A stretch of 64,000 bases of DNA, taken from Armillaria gallica. Its lineage: Eukaryota; Basidiomycota; Agaricomycetes; Agaricales; Physalacriaceae. The stretch spans positions 1,798,001-1,862,000 of the forward strand of contig JBANDB010000009.1 of NCBI GenBank assembly GCA_037576215.1, read 5' to 3'. Below, piece by piece: positions 21,648 to 34,524 of the stretch. The number at the start of each line of letters is the position of its first letter. Position 1 is the first letter of the stretch. The notes under the pieces are model-generated. The model did no database searches. It saw nothing but the letters and a program-made list of their open reading frames with translations, and was not told the DNA's origin. A program made the position numbers and the translations under genes.

Positions 21648-22706
21648 CGTGGTATCAGGACATGTTTCTGTGATGGAGGCTGTTGAATATGAATACCGGC
21701 ATCCTCGTTCTGGCGAAACACTTCCACGCGGTGGCTATGTGTATCGGCCTGATCGGCTCGGGATACCGGCATGCATGGCTCGGACCGGGAAAAGAGAAGA
21801 TCGGTCATGTGATATCAACGCGACTTGGACTTTTTTTTTGAACTCTACATTTAAATAATTATCCGCCGCAACTACACTGAGACGCGGTGGAGTTACAGGT
21901 TCTCGAACTTGGACATTGACTCTTAATCTCGTCCGTACATGCCTCCCAAAGAGTTGGTGCCTTCGACGCCCCTGACCGTTATGAGGCTGGCGTTTTGTGA
22001 CATAGTTGGTGACTTTGTATACGTATTTTCGGTGTGTATCGCCATGTGAAAGTAATTGCTCAGTTAATTGTTGTAATATTCAGTCGATCTGCCAAAGATA
22101 TAGTCGACATCTCCAGGTAGGTATTAGCCTGAGGTAAGTAGTATTACACGGCAGTTTTCACGATCCTGCTGCCCAGCACTCTCAGAAACACCATGCTTGT
22201 AACATGCCTAGAATTAACCTCACCGGAAAGTTATCCTATTATGATTTCACATGCAGTCGCCGAGTCAAGGACATGTAATCACTGCACCAGAATAATGGGC
22301 ACCAAATACATACAGCAACGCGTTCTATGAACTCTATAACTCAGACGCGCTAATCGAAATCCTAAAGCTTTCCGAGTGTAGCAATAGGAATTTTAATTAT
22401 CGAGGTGGAGTACCGTTGATAAACTTTCCAAATGGTCAGCTCCTGGTTACCGGTTACCGTTTCATATACTTTCTATTGAATGAGTATAATAGATGCGACT
22501 GATCGCCTACTTATTACAAGGATAGAAAGTTTCCGTGAGGAAAGAGTACTTGGGAAGCAGCACCCGTTACGAGGACCTATTACGTTCTATGTAAGCTGGT
22601 GTCGTTCATCGAAAGTCTTGAGCTTTAATCTCGTTGCTACGTCCTTACCTAGGATAGTGATAGAGTTTGAGCAGTTGAATGACGAGTAGTAACCAAACTA
22701 AGTTAG
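21648..22706. other. Intergenic, no gene seen
   Basis: AT-rich DNA between the APP1 promoter and the MITE. It contains a second copy of the 14-mer ggttaccggttacc (22445-22458), also present at 16501-16514. No coding frame is convincing. Confidence 0.55.
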
Positions 22707-22955
22707 TACTGTAGTATTTCGACCGTATCTTCACATAACGCGTAACGGGGGTCCATTATGTGAAGATAGGCGAACTTCGTAACGCGTAACAGGCCCATTT
22801 AGTGCCTTAAATTACTCAATAAAGCAATAAACTTTCGGTCCGGCATACGCCGGACTGCCCATTAAGGTAGATGACATCATAATGAAGATGTAGTTCTGTG
22901 AAGATGTTGCATAACGCGTAACACCCCGTGAAGATACGGTCGAAATACTACAGTA
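22707..22955. mobile_element. MITE with 26-28 bp perfect terminal inverted repeats and TA target duplication
   Basis: The ends at 22707-22734 and 22928-22955 are perfect 28-bp inverted repeats beginning TACTGTAGTATTTCGACC. Taking TA as the target duplication gives a 245 bp element whose ends read CTGTAG...CTACAG, the layout of non-autonomous Tc1/mariner elements. There is no transposase frame. Inside, the motif taacgcgtaac occurs three times (about 22737, 22780 and 22911), and a second 12-bp inverted repeat (22727-22738 with 22756-22767) overlaps the left arm. Perfect arms suggest recent insertion or gene conversion. The superfamily is inferred from the TA duplication only. Confidence 0.85.
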
Positions 22956-24550
22956 TTATGAATGACTTGGGGTTTATCATAAATAATCAGTGTTAAAGAA
23001 AAGATTTGGATGTGAATAGTTCCTGCCTTTAGAGTTAGAGAGATTAACATACAACAGTTGCAACAGGAAAGCATGTCAGTTCAGGTCTGCAATACCAGAC
23101 TATCCAGATCGAACCGTGTAGTTCCTACATATTAGTGAGGGATTTTGAAACTCCGAATATACCTAATGAGGAATGCAATCTAGTCGCGTCGTCGGGATCG
23201 ACCGTCCTTCAATGTGTCTCCCAGCGCGATATCCTTGTCCTCCTTCCCTAATTCTCGCTTGCATACTTTTCCCTCTTAATAACGATACGGTATCTGCCTT
23301 AAAACAAGGAAAACCGCGTCTTACACCTCACAAACACTCCCCTTAGATCGCACGCACAGAACACCAGCAAGCACAAGGTCGTCAATGGGGGCGACCGATT
23401 ATTCTACAGACGCAAGGCCCGCGCTCGAGGTACCGGCGGCAAACCTTGCAGTTCTTGAACCCCAGCAACCAGAGCGCGCTATGCCACGGTGACTCGATCT
23501 CTCGTTGACAAGGAACCGGGGGAAAACAGATACTGTTCGAATGCTGAAGCAGGGGGAGTCACGCAAACGCGTCCAGGTCGTATCGGATACCATTTCTATG
23601 CATTATTTCGCCTTGACCACTTCCTCGATGATCTCTACTCGGAACAATCGACCGTCAGCAATCCTTACAGGTTACTCAGATCCTATTCTATCACGGTGAC
23701 TAGTTCCTCGACCATATTCACGCACGCCAACGAATATGTGAAACGACAGGCCGGTATACTTGAGGAGGAGGGACGAGGTGTAGTCGCCTTCCTTAGACCA
23801 CAGAAACTGTAGAGAGTCACCCATGTTGCTCAAGAAATTTCTATCGTGAACACTCTACACAAGGTTGAACAAAACGTTGCGCTTTCCTGTGCTACCCTCT
23901 TCGTCAATTTGCACGCTGCAGTGTAAGTTCTATTCCGATACACCTAAACGCCATTTAGACCAACTGAGCCTCTCCCTACTCAACAAGGTTCGTGCCTGCC
24001 AGTTCTTACTGCCGCTTTTTAATTCGTAACTATGGATATCAGGTTTGCATTGCACGCCGTGCAGACCCGGATTCATCCCATAACATCAGCAAGTGCTTGA
24101 AAGGCCAGAACGGTATCTTTCACGAAGATTTCAGGTGCACGCTGCTTCGTCGACGAGTAACCGGAAAGCCCCATGACAAGGCTTTTTGGTCTTTATCACT
24201 CGGGCGTAAAGCCATAGTAGGAGGATCGAAGGTTTCGAGCGCCAGGCTAAACATGATGTTCTACGTGAGAACATCATACTCTGTTCAGATGACAGGTGGG
24301 TTGTTATCGAGCCTCCTCCGACGTCGCGTAGCTAACACCGACTACGTGCGACCTTGTAGGATTTTTGACACATTGTGGACGTAACCATCGAAGAAGACGG
24401 GCGCTCTTTATCTTCTCGAAGAATGCCGCCTTCCACACGTTCCCCGCGGATGTTCCATTAGTTCATTTGCGGCGTCGTCTTGTACGCAGGCAATCCATTA
24501 TCGATGCATTCCTTCCCTTACTAAGCACTAAGTATTACTCTTGAATATGC
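22956..24550. other. Region of uncertain coding content
   Basis: Frames at 23489-23812 and 23992-24384 (plus) have mildly coding character but no recognisable domain and no consistent splice path. A frame near 24400-24530 (ALFIFSKNAAFHTFPADVP) looks more coding and may belong to the next gene. The area could be the degraded 5' half of the MYND/DUF4470 gene. Confidence 0.35.
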
Positions 24551-24790
24551 ATAGAGCAAAGTCGATGCTTATCCGTCTCCAACGACCCGAGTCGCCCATG
24601 ACCGACTCGCAGTACGACGTTTTCCCTCGTCGCTCGAGGCTGCTGTCGTTGGAGAGTCTCATGTCCTTTGGGATGGGCTCAGATCCCAATGGCGGGACGT
24701 TATCGGGGGTGATGTGCGCGAATCAGAGTGGCTGGATGCACGGGTACAAAGGCTGTATGGAGCCGGGGCTAATGTCTTGTGCTGGGGTAC
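24551..24790 (+). other. Coding-like segment upstream of the DUF4470 gene
   Basis: After an acceptor gcatag a frame runs through RRFPSSLEAAVVGESHVLWD and RESEWLDARVQRLYGAGA, ending NVLCWG at a gtacgt donor. Codon choice is good and the position fits an upstream exon of the MYND/DUF4470 gene, but no canonical splice joins it in frame to the half MYND finger at 24899. A missing base, as in several other genes here, would explain this. Confidence 0.45.
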
Positions 24791-24898
24791 GTGGCCCAAT
24801 CTCATTAATTCAGTCAATAGCCGACCTCATTTCACAGTGTTTTCTTGTCAAAGTCGGTAATTCAACCCTCTTTACGACTCAGCTGACCTTTCAATCAG

Positions 24899-26760
24899 TA
24901 TTGCTCCGAGCGATGTCAAAAACAGCATTGGCCTCGCCATCGTACCGCCTGCAATCACTTGTACCTCAAGGATGATTGGCAACCGGCTTGGGTACTGGAA
25001 AAGAGGAAGCCCAGGTTTAGGTCTAGAGATGTATCTACTGAACACCTTTGGGGGGATGTGCCGGCTATCGACATCTTGCGATTAGATTTTAATGAGGGTG
25101 ACCAGGCGTTATCCCAAAACTTCAAATTGTGTTTTGCTGGTATGTCCACTTTATCTTAGCGTACGTTGCGCTGATAAGTGCTTTAGCCTCTGGAGACATT
25201 CGCAACCTTGTCGAGACAGTCAATGGCCTACCTAAGCATTACCAGGGAAAGTGTGACATCTTGCTCAACGACATCGATCCCATCGTGGTGAACAGAAATC
25301 TTATCATTCTGTTTGCACTTCTTGGCTCTGGTCCGTCCATGGACGAAGCGGCCGAGCTCGCGACACATCTCATGTACTCCGCAGCTCTTCCTGCCGCCGG
25401 TGCCTCCTTTGTGCAGCGTTGTATCGACTACGTCTATGGCTCCAACTCTGACGGGGAGATATCTTACCGCGTCGTCCTCTCTACTAGAGGCTCAGGGAAG
25501 ATTTCCTCGTTACAGACATCTGCGGGCATCAAGCATCCCGTCGAGATGTTTAGGTCCTCTTACGACTTTCCAACCGCATTGAAATCTATGCGCAGAGCAT
25601 TTGCGGAGGCATCAAAGTCGGATGACCATGATCGGTTGCTATCAAAGCTCACTCCTGGACACCGACTTGCTATCAAACGTTTTCGAGAAACGGGCGTTCT
25701 AGCTCCATTTTCTTTGAACACGAATACATTCATGCATCCGAATAGGTTCGCTATGACTTCCCTGTCCATCAGCCCAAAAACTGATCTTCTTTCAGATTGT
25801 TATTCACAGTGAATGGAGATTGGCTGTCATCAGGAACCGCGAATCCTCTATGTGGCTGGGACATGTCTGCCGTCCAGCTGTCTGGCGAAAAGCATGGTGT
25901 GGAGTTCGCTGACATCTTCGGTTGCTTGTTCTTCCACGTCAAAGACCAACTCCGCGAATTCGCAAGAAGGATGAAGGACTTCAACATCCACCTCCACCTC
26001 ACCCAGTTCGATGGCAAGATCCTATCGAAGGGTTTGTTCGCTGGAGTTGTACCGGCGTTTGGGGGACCTTGCTTTGACCGGGTGGATGCCTCGAGCACGA
26101 TGGACTCTGCCGGTATCAAGGCATGCTTGAATGACTGGGGTCCTTTGTTGAACAGGCAGAATGAATGTTCGGCGATTCTTATCCACTCGAAAGCGTGGCA
26201 TGCGGGTCGCCGAGATGGTTCGGCGCAGGCTCATCCGCGCACAGTAGAATGGCTAATCAAGAAGTATTGCAATATCCCCGGTCTGGTTAGTACGTCAGTT
26301 GTACCGAAAAACTCGCCCGCTCATTCTTTTTCGACAGCCCAAACCGAATAGTCTGTTCAATCAGGGTTTGAGATCGCCGCTGTTGCTGCACATGATTGAA
26401 TCTGTGGATGCGTTCTATGATCACGAGCCCGCGTTCCGGCGGTATCTGCAGGAGCATGACATGGACGTCACTACTGCGGCGTTGGGATTACGACGCCGTG
26501 AAGCGCATACTATACACCCCAAGGTACGTTATGAGTGTGGTTTCAATAGTTTCATTCTTAACAAATATTCATCAGCGCTTCGGTATCACCCTGGGCCCGA
26601 CTGATCAACGACTACCGGACTTGAGCAAGGATGAATTTTATCGCCTATGTACGTTCACGTTCACTTCCTACGATGATCCATCTAACGATCGTCCCCAGTC
26701 GCGCTCGGCAATGCAAACCTATTGGTACGATTTTTGGAATTTGAGAACACGAAGATATGA
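24899..26760 (+). CDS. MYND-finger/DUF4470 protein, 3' part (536 codons)
   Basis: The clear exons are join(24899..25139,25187..25745,25796..26285,26338..26523,26576..26648,26699..26760). They open with YCSERCQKQHWPRHRTACNH, the C-terminal half of a MYND zinc finger, a protein-interaction module. The DUF4470 region follows (NFKLCFAASGDIRNLVETVN, then GKCDILLNDIDPIVVNRNLI), a domain almost confined to fungi and often fused to MYND. A long alpha-helical region ends with FALGNANLLVRFLEFENTKI-stop. The phases of all six exons agree. The first two cysteine pairs of the MYND finger are not recoverable upstream with canonical splicing, so the 5' end is unresolved. Function is unknown; a scaffolding or regulatory role is typical of the family but unproven. 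Confidence 0.8.
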
Positions 26761-27165
26761 ACGACGATTGGGAACGATTTTACGATGACGAAACGTTTAG
26801 AAATGGATAGAGACGAACATCGGATTTTATGTAGGCGATATACCCTGTACCTCTGACTCAAATGCAAAAAATATGGCCGTCCCGCTTTGTGGAAATATCT
26901 AAGCTCTCGAACCACCAGTGGCACCCGACTTTTGCCCACAGCAAAGCCCCCGATCATATCGAGAGTAACTGCGCCTCTGGTATCTAAACTATGCTCTCTG
27001 GTTACTAGCTAATGAAGGAGTATGGGTTTATAGAGAGGAATTTGTATGTCCTTATAGAGGTATGAGTTATTACAGAGTTAACTGCAGCAGCTCTAGTCTC
27101 TATATCAAGCGTCTAATAAATGTCCAAAAAAGATACAGCGATAGATAGCGTGTCTACCACCAAAC
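26761..27165. other. Convergent 3' intergenic region
   Basis: Two convergent genes end here. No gene, repeat or RNA is apparent. Confidence 0.6.
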
Positions 27166-29568
27166 TCAACCAGGAGAAGATGTCCTCGCATTCGCAGCCC
27201 CCGCCAGACTGAAACCCAACGGCGGACTCCTCGTCACACCCCCAGGGACCGGACCGTTGGGCAACAACACCGGCTGCAAAGGCATTGTATACCCCACATC
27301 CAGCTCCTCCAGAATGGTCTTCAGATTCCTCATAAATGCCGTCCGCCTAGCCCATCTCCCTCCCCAGTCCTGCCAATTCGGTCGATCTAGCGGAGAAAAT
27401 TTTCAGGACGAGCTCGATGGGACCCGGGATACACGTACGCTCCATAGCCACGATGAGGTGGATAGCGTTCTGGTTCACCATCTTGTCGATGTTGAGGTCG
27501 AACCCAGACCAGTCGCGAGAGTTGGTGTTAACGTAGGCTTTGAGTTTCGCTTTGAGTGCTTCGATAGTCTCTAAGGGCGTGTTGTATGAGACCATCAAGG
27601 TCGTCGTTTCCCACCTGGAAGTATGATGTCAGATAACAAGCGGATATGGTGTAAGGAGAACGCACATGGAGTTGCTACGCCTTAGATTGTGCACCAACTT
27701 GGAGCTCGCCAGGAGTTTATTGGGTGCGACGATTTCCTGACCGTCTACACGCCGGAACGTGGTCGAGAAGAGCCCAAATTCACGTACGAAAAGAGGCTAC
27801 GAACAATTTCAGTGCGTGAAGCTACATGAGGGACCAGCATGCCATTACCTGTTCGTCTATAAGAACGAGGTCGCCGACATCGAATACGTGCGTGGAAAAA
27901 ATGAAAATGAGCTAAGAATGGCATGGCATGAGTAATGGCGTGAAGCAGATAACCACAAGTCTCGCACCGATTCGAACAAGGTCGAGGCGGAATTACCGAA
28001 AACGAACGAGAAGCCCAGAATGATTGTTCCTAGGGGCACAAGCGACGATAAAGTATCACTTTTGTTGAATATAAGTAGACAGATAAAGATGATGCAGACT
28101 AGTGCGACAGCAAGAAACACAGCATCGAGTTTGGACACCGCAGATCCAGCATCCTTTATGTCGGAATGAGTAGAGTGATAAAGTGAGCAGGGAAAAATCA
28201 TACCTTCAGACTCGCTACCAAAGCCTTCCTCTCCTTGTAGATCCGTTGAACAGCTTCTCGCATTTCCTTCTTGCTTATATCGCCATTCCCGTCTTTGTCA
28301 AAGATATCGAAAGCTTGTTGAGCTTCCACGGTGGAGCGGAAATACGGGAAGAAATCTGAAAGCCGTGTTCAGTCAGCTCATTGCATACATATCAGATACC
28401 TTACCGTCCACGATAAGATGCTGCCTTGGAGGGTAGGAGTCGCTGAGAGCACTGAAAAGCTTTTTGGCTAATTTACGCGCAGAATGCAAGTTCCCAAGTT
28501 CTCCTGCTCGATTGAACTTGGAATCCTTCAACGCCACCTGTCCGATGACTCCACTGACTTGATCCACAATGACGCTCGTCATGGCCTTGTTTTTTGTTCT
28601 CCTTCTGTTGCGGCCTTTGAAATTCTTTGGCCGGGAAGTTTTCTCTGCCTCCTGTGCCAATGTGTTGAGATCAACAGAGCTCGCAGGACTCTTATGTCCT
28701 TTCCTGCCGTTGGGTCCCTTCTTGTTCCACGCCCAGGGTTGAGAATTAGAGAGTCTATCAAGAGCTCGCAAGGCAAACTGATTCTCTGCCAATCTGTCAG
28801 CAATGGCCTTCTGATGGAAGTTGATGGCGACGAAATGGAGCGCGAGTTTTTCAACGAGGAAGATGAGCCCTGCGCCGAATAAGGCAGACATGATGCGGTT
28901 GACAATAGTCCAATAAGAACCGGGAGGGTGATAAATCCTGCGAATGACTGATAAACTGATCCACGCCCAGGATATATCTAGAGCCAATTTGAGCCATCCC
29001 GAGACGGCGACAGCCAACTATTGCATGGTCAGAAATAGAAGAGAGCTGGTTTGCGTGTCCATACCTCAACCTGAATTTTGAGGCGCTCCACCTTCCCTCC
29101 AAACATTACGACGAAGGCGATGATAAGTCGGGGAAGTAAATCCACGACCAGATATGTAGCACATCCAGCCGCCCAGACGATGGTCAACCACAGGGACCAG
29201 ACATGGACGTGAATCCTTGCAGGATTGTTTCTAAATCGGAAGTGCACGACCAACAGGGGAGTAATCAATATTCCAGCTCCCAGCACACCAATTAACAGCG
29301 CCCGAACAGGCCTAGCAAGCTTCATGAAAGCGACATATATCGCTCTCCCCCTTCGAGCACGAACCTCCGTCTGGTTCTTTTCGACAGCCTCCTCGTTTTC
29401 GTCCCAGTCGAATTCGTCAGATGTATTGGTGGCAGTAGTATCACTGGCGGCGTCGGAGTCGTTCATAATTTCATCGCGGTTAATGTCGTCCGCGTGGGGC
29501 AGAGGGTAAACGGGCTGGGGAGCAAAGTCGTGCTGCTTGGGTATCTTCATATCGTCCTCGACGCCCAT
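27166..29568 (-). CDS. EF-hand mechanosensitive channel of the MscS family (Msy1/Msy2-like), 681 aa
   Basis: The model is complement(join(27166..27386,27439..27614,27666..27796,27849..27911,27968..28153,28204..28355,28405..29017,29065..29568)), 2046 nt. Four hydrophobic segments lie in the first 250 residues (for example RALLIGVLGAGILITPLLVV, WSLWLTIVWAAGCATYLVV). An EF-hand follows at about residues 385-415 (FDIFDKDGNGDISKKEMREA, with D-x-D-x-N-G-D). The pore and beta-domain are next: LDAVFLAVALVCIIFICLLIF, LGFSFVFGNSASTLFESLIFIF, VFDVGDLVLIDEQ, VREFGLFSTTFRRVDGQEIV and APNKLLASS. This is the fission-yeast Msy layout; those channels sit in ER membranes and release ions on hypo-osmotic swelling with Ca2+ feedback. 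The start is supported by a TATA box 121 bp upstream. Confidence 0.92.
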
Positions 29569-30696
29569 GGTGGTGGCAATAAAGAAAGGAGTGATCCGCT
29601 CGTCGTCGTCGTCATCGTTGGAGACAGGGGTAAGTATGCCAGTGGGGCTCGATTGGCGTCGTTGCGAGGCAGTTCCATATGCGATGTGTATTTATAGAAG
29701 AGGGTGAGAAAATCGAGCTTCGTTTCTGAATCTTCATACTGCGTTGCGATATAACGCTACTATTGCGAAAAAAATGTGTGTGCAATGCAGAGATGGACCC
29801 CTTAGCAATCCATACGGCAGCAGTGACCTAATCGATTTCCGTCGAAATTATCCAAATGGAATATGCCATTTCTCCGTATACCAAGTCCTCTGCAGGTACG
29901 TAAATGGAGCGCCGTTGAGTGCTTGCTTCAAGCTCGACGTCGGGTGTCCGCACTTGAAAAGGAGTCAACAAAGCCAAACTCCATTCTTGCTTCTTACCAT
30001 CAGGGCCGGACGTCCGCGGCGATTGCTGACACCGATTCTCAATTACCTTATCTTCATAACCGTGGCTGACAAACTTTCTACAGAGGAAACACGCTATTCA
30101 AGGCTAACGAAAGCCGCAGAGTCGTAGCAATGTTGTGGAATCAAGCTCCCCATCAATCATCTGCATCAACCAGCATCGCGACTCTGAACCTGATACAGAT
30201 TTATTCTCGAAACTTTTCCGTGAATGTTCGACGTTTTGAGTCCACGACAATTTGTCTCCTTGCTATCTACCATGAGTACTTATTTTGTTTTCCCTATTGT
30301 TTCCGAGTCAAGTGTTTAATAGTACTACGAGCTTCGAATTCTATGCATCATAGTTTATTGATCAATTATCGGCCTCCCGTCGAGCGACACAATGCATGCG
30401 AATCAATCCTTCGTAATCTTTCATTTCTCTGGCACTCATCGCAAGTAATTTCTCTCCGGCGGGCCGATATCTGCGGTCATTACTCAAAATTCCGAAATTC
30501 CGAGGTCCGAACCATATCCGACTGGTGTCTGCTTCAACTTTCGCCCACAAATTCCCAAAATAGCGCTTTTAAGAAATGTTTGGGAGGGGAAAAGTGAGTC
30601 AAGATAAACGGGACTCCGGGTCAAAGCTTTAAAAACCCTGCCGTCGAATGTCAAGGCTTCACTTCCACCTTGGTGTTGTACCTCTTTCGTTCGACG
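29569..30696. other. Divergent promoter region
   Basis: Head-to-head spacer between the channel and the MFS transporter. Short frames at 29744-30127 and 30130-30597 show no motif. No repeat or RNA gene is evident. Confidence 0.5.
29689..29696 (-). promoter_or_regulatory. TATA box of the mechanosensitive channel gene
   Basis: TATAAATA on the minus strand, about 120 bp before the chosen ATG. It also argues against the ATG only 15 bp downstream of it, which would lie before any transcript start. Confidence 0.6.
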
Positions 30697-33081
30697 ATGC
30701 ATCCCTGCAGTAAAGAACCTTCTCAAGGCGACACTCCTATAGCTATTAATGACCCAGAGCGCCCTGAAGGACTCGCCATCAAATCCCTCAAGGATGTTGA
30801 TGAGACCAGTCTTGACCCCCGACTCAGCTTGTCGACGACGATATTACCCGCCTCAGATGACCTTGACGTTCCTCTATCACGCCAGTTCAGTCAGCTGGTA
30901 CATCCAACACAGGGCCCTACCTCATCTGACGTGGAGAAAAAACCTGACTATATCGAGCCATTATATGTATGTCAACGCCCTCCATCTCGCGTAATTTTTG
31001 CTCATATACACGGCTAGGTCGAATTTGAGGTAGGCGATCCTCGAAATCCTATTAATTTCTCGCGACGGAGGAAATGGGCTATCACTGTATTGTCGAGTTT
31101 TTCGACTCTCATTGCTGGTACAGCATTTTCGTCGCTGTCGAAACTCCAGCTAATCATTTCTTAGCTTCCACAGCGGCTGGGTATAATCTAGGATTTGACT
31201 CTATGACGCGGGACCTCAACTGCACACGGTTCCAAGCAACCATTGGACTGAGCACATTTACGCTCGGGTTCGGTATTGTTCCCCTCTTCACCGCCTCGTT
31301 CAGCGAAGAGTTCGGCCGACAGCCGTTGTACATCGTGTCCGCAGGCGGCTTCTTCCTGATGTACATCATGGTAGCCTTGTGAGACCGTCATGTTTCCGCC
31401 CTTCATATCTACTGACAAATTTATCTTTAGGGCAAAAAATATCCAAACTGTGATCATCGCCCGCTTTCTGCAAGGCGGCTTTGGCTCAACGTGGGCCACC
31501 ATGGTAGGTGGAACCATTGCGGACATCTGGGTCCCTGAAGAGTAAGCGCTAGCGCTCGTCATTAATCTTTGTAAGTACTAGTTCTGATGGCGCGCTCTCA
31601 CCTTAAGCCGAGGTCTTCCCATGACCTTCTTCACTGCAGCCGCTATCGGCGGCACGGGCGTGGGTCCCATCATGGCCGGCTGGATCGAAATGAACCAACG
31701 GCTTGAATGGAAGTGGATTCAATGGATCCAGATGATGTGAGTGACCTGCCTGGCAACATGATGTGATTGCCTGCTAATATATACTTTGTGAAGGATGTGT
31801 GGAATATATATCGTATTGCTGCCGCTCATCATGAAGGAGACGCGCTCTTCGATCCTTCTCACGCGCCTCGCGAAGAAGATACGGAAGGAAACGGGCGACA
31901 AGCGATATCGAGCACGCGTTGAAGATGAGCGGGCAAGTCTGCGCACGCTGATATTCATATCGATTACACGTCCGATCCGTGAGTTTTCATTCATGTTCTA
32001 TGTCGGTTGATATTCACAGACACCTGTAGACCTCATGCTCACGGAGCCCATTGTAGCAAGCTTCAGTGTAACTGTGAATTTCCCGTTTCATATTTCATCT
32101 CCACTCACGATGCAATTAGCTATGGATTGGATTTTGCTGGGGTGTAGTATACGCGCTGGTCGAGTAGGTTAGTCTGCCGCGTTCAGTTGACACTGCTGAT
32201 GCTCGCTTTAGGTCAATTCCCTTTATATTCAGGGACTTGCACAACTTCAGTGTAGGCCAGTTGGGTAACGCATTTGCTGTCATGATGTGCGTCATTCCTC
32301 CGGGCGTTTGTGCGTGGCCTGACTGTCCCTAGTGTGGGAAGCTTGCTTGGCTTCATGACAAACATCCTCCAAGAGAAATTGTACCAGTAAGCTTTGACCT
32401 TGTTTGATTTCATTCACCGCGTTCATACGTAGCTTGTCAGTAAAAACTACCCCTACAGAGGTCCCGAAGCTCGATTGTATATGGCCTGCGCGGCAGCTAT
32501 CATGTTACCCGCCGGCATGTTCCTCTACGCATGGACTTCATTCATGTTCGTGCCGTGGATTGCATCTGCTATTGGCATCACGGTATGATCTCCCTTCTCA
32601 GGATCCGTCCTTTGATTAAGATAGTTTAGATATTCATGTGGGCGATCTTTATAGTCTACCTGGCCGTGTTCACATACCTCGCGGATACGTACGTTCAATC
32701 CTTTTATTTGTGTTTCATATACATGACTCGGCTGATAGTTATGGTCCATTCGCCTCGTCTGCACTTGCTGGTCAGAGCCTTTGCCGTAAGTCCAGCTTGT
32801 CATTCATCTTCCTGTATGTCGCTTAGCTCCTTACTTTAGGGAACCTTGCAGCGATGGCGTTCCCGCTTTTTACGACACAGATGTATAGCAATTTGGGGTA
32901 TACATGGGCAAGCACATTGTTTGCGTGTATAGCCGCTGTCATGATTCCTATACCTTTTGTGCGTGGTATCGCTTCCGATGGATTTGGCGCTGATGATATT
33001 TTGCAGGTACTGTTCTTTTATGGGCCCTCCATCCGTAGACACAGCAAGTTTTCCAGCATGGTTTTGCACCGTAAAGCATAG
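30697..33081 (+). CDS. MFS multidrug/polyamine-type transporter, 553 aa, 15 exons
   Basis: The model is join(30697..30966,31018..31117,31165..31378,31431..31541,31608..31736,31794..31978,32030..32067,32120..32163,32212..32286,32333..32386,32441..32582,32630..32688,32739..32785,32840..32958,33007..33081), 1662 nt. A cytosolic N-terminus of about 115 residues precedes twelve predicted membrane segments. Key blocks are VGDPRNPINFSRRRKWAITV, STFTLGFGIVPLFTASFSEE followed by FGRQPLY (DHA1 motif A position), ARFLQGGFGSTWATMVGGTI followed by ADIW, and MKETRSSILLTRLAKKIRKE in the middle loop. This wording matches the fungal DHA1 drug/polyamine proton antiporters (Tpo/Flr type). The substrate cannot be told from sequence. 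The tight intron ladder keeps frame throughout, so the gene looks intact. Confidence 0.9.
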
Positions 33082-34524
33082 CCATACTGTAAAAACACAT
33101 ATCCAGATTCCACGCATGCGTTAGACGACTACATTCTAGGGAAATCATAAATTTGTATAGACAGTATACCTACATAATATCTCATCCCATCTCATCTTTA
33201 CACGGCGCAGTACCTTCAGGCACGGATTCAGGTAATTGCACTGCGAAACCCAAAACTGGCTGCCCTCGACTTGACCCTCACTCAGTACACAGGAACAACA
33301 GGATTTTCAAAGCGGCATGCGCCCACTTCGCGACCGTGCCAATCACCTTTCGACTTTGGACCACCTTCATCAGGAACGCGACGTTTCTGAGCTGGCCATA
33401 CACAGGCGCTGGATTGAGTTCATTCCGTGCGTCTCTCGCCAAATATATACTAGCGCTTGCGACGAAAGCGCAAACCACGGTTTTCAACCATAAATATGAA
33501 GCACAATACTGTTCATAATCGCAGTCCGCACGAGGCGTTTATCCTGAAGCATGAGCGTATACTTTAAGAATTTGAGTACCAAATCACAGCAATTTGTATG
33601 CAGAGGGTTGTTCCAATTTCTGTGTGGAGCGGTATTAGCATTGAGCGAGGGGATACGCGGGCTATACACACTATCGCAGCTGTTTATATATTGGTAACTA
33701 GAATGAAGTTCACATCACCTCACAAGACTATTGCATCTAGCTTCAACTGAAAGCTACCGAGGAGGCCCGTGCTCAGACCCGCATGCCTGACGTAGTACTC
33801 AACACGCGCATAAACCATTCGTAGTAGTCAAAGATCGGACTACCGTTCCCAGTCTTCGAAGCTTCATCCAGAGAGTTGGACGATCGGTTGAGGGAGAAGG
33901 CATTGATAGCATTAACAACCACGACATACTTTCTTTGAGTTTTTGTTGACTCTACGGATCGTCGAATGAACGGGTTGTCGTTGTTGGTCGCAGTTAGCTA
34001 GTAGATCCTGCAATTGTATCACAAACGTCGGCACGTTTCTGTACAAATGGTGGTGGTGGTCTTTATTCTGATCAATTTCCAGTCAAATGAGGTAATAAAA
34101 CTGTATTCCCGTGAACTCTAACCTCTTTATTGTCGGATGTACCGCCGTTATAGTTTATGTGTCTCCCGTGGTCATCAATACGACCGCCCAGCCTCTGTTT
34201 GTGTACTGTCTTGCCATTTTTTATTCGTTCAGTATTAAATCGAGTATAGGAGCGTATCTTTGGTGCGGTTAAGCTGTCAGAGAGAGATTTCTAGACGTTT
34301 GTCTCTACCAGAGGCCTAGAGACCCAAAGCGAATTGTCGGGCAAAGTACCTGTCGCGAAGGATCAGAATTCTGACAGTGGTCTTCAAGGCTGCAAAGCAA
34401 CCTTCGCGAATGACGACCACATTCGCCGTTCCGCCGAAAGCCAGTCGAATGCGACATCGATATCTCCCACTTATAAGGTTCTGCGGTGCCAGAGCCAAAA
34501 AAAAAACAATAATCTTCGCGACAT
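33082..34524. other. Convergent 3' intergenic region, no gene seen
   Basis: Mostly AT-rich sequence between convergent genes, with short frames lacking motifs. A short (tgg)n run lies near 34050. Nothing further is supported. Confidence 0.5.
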
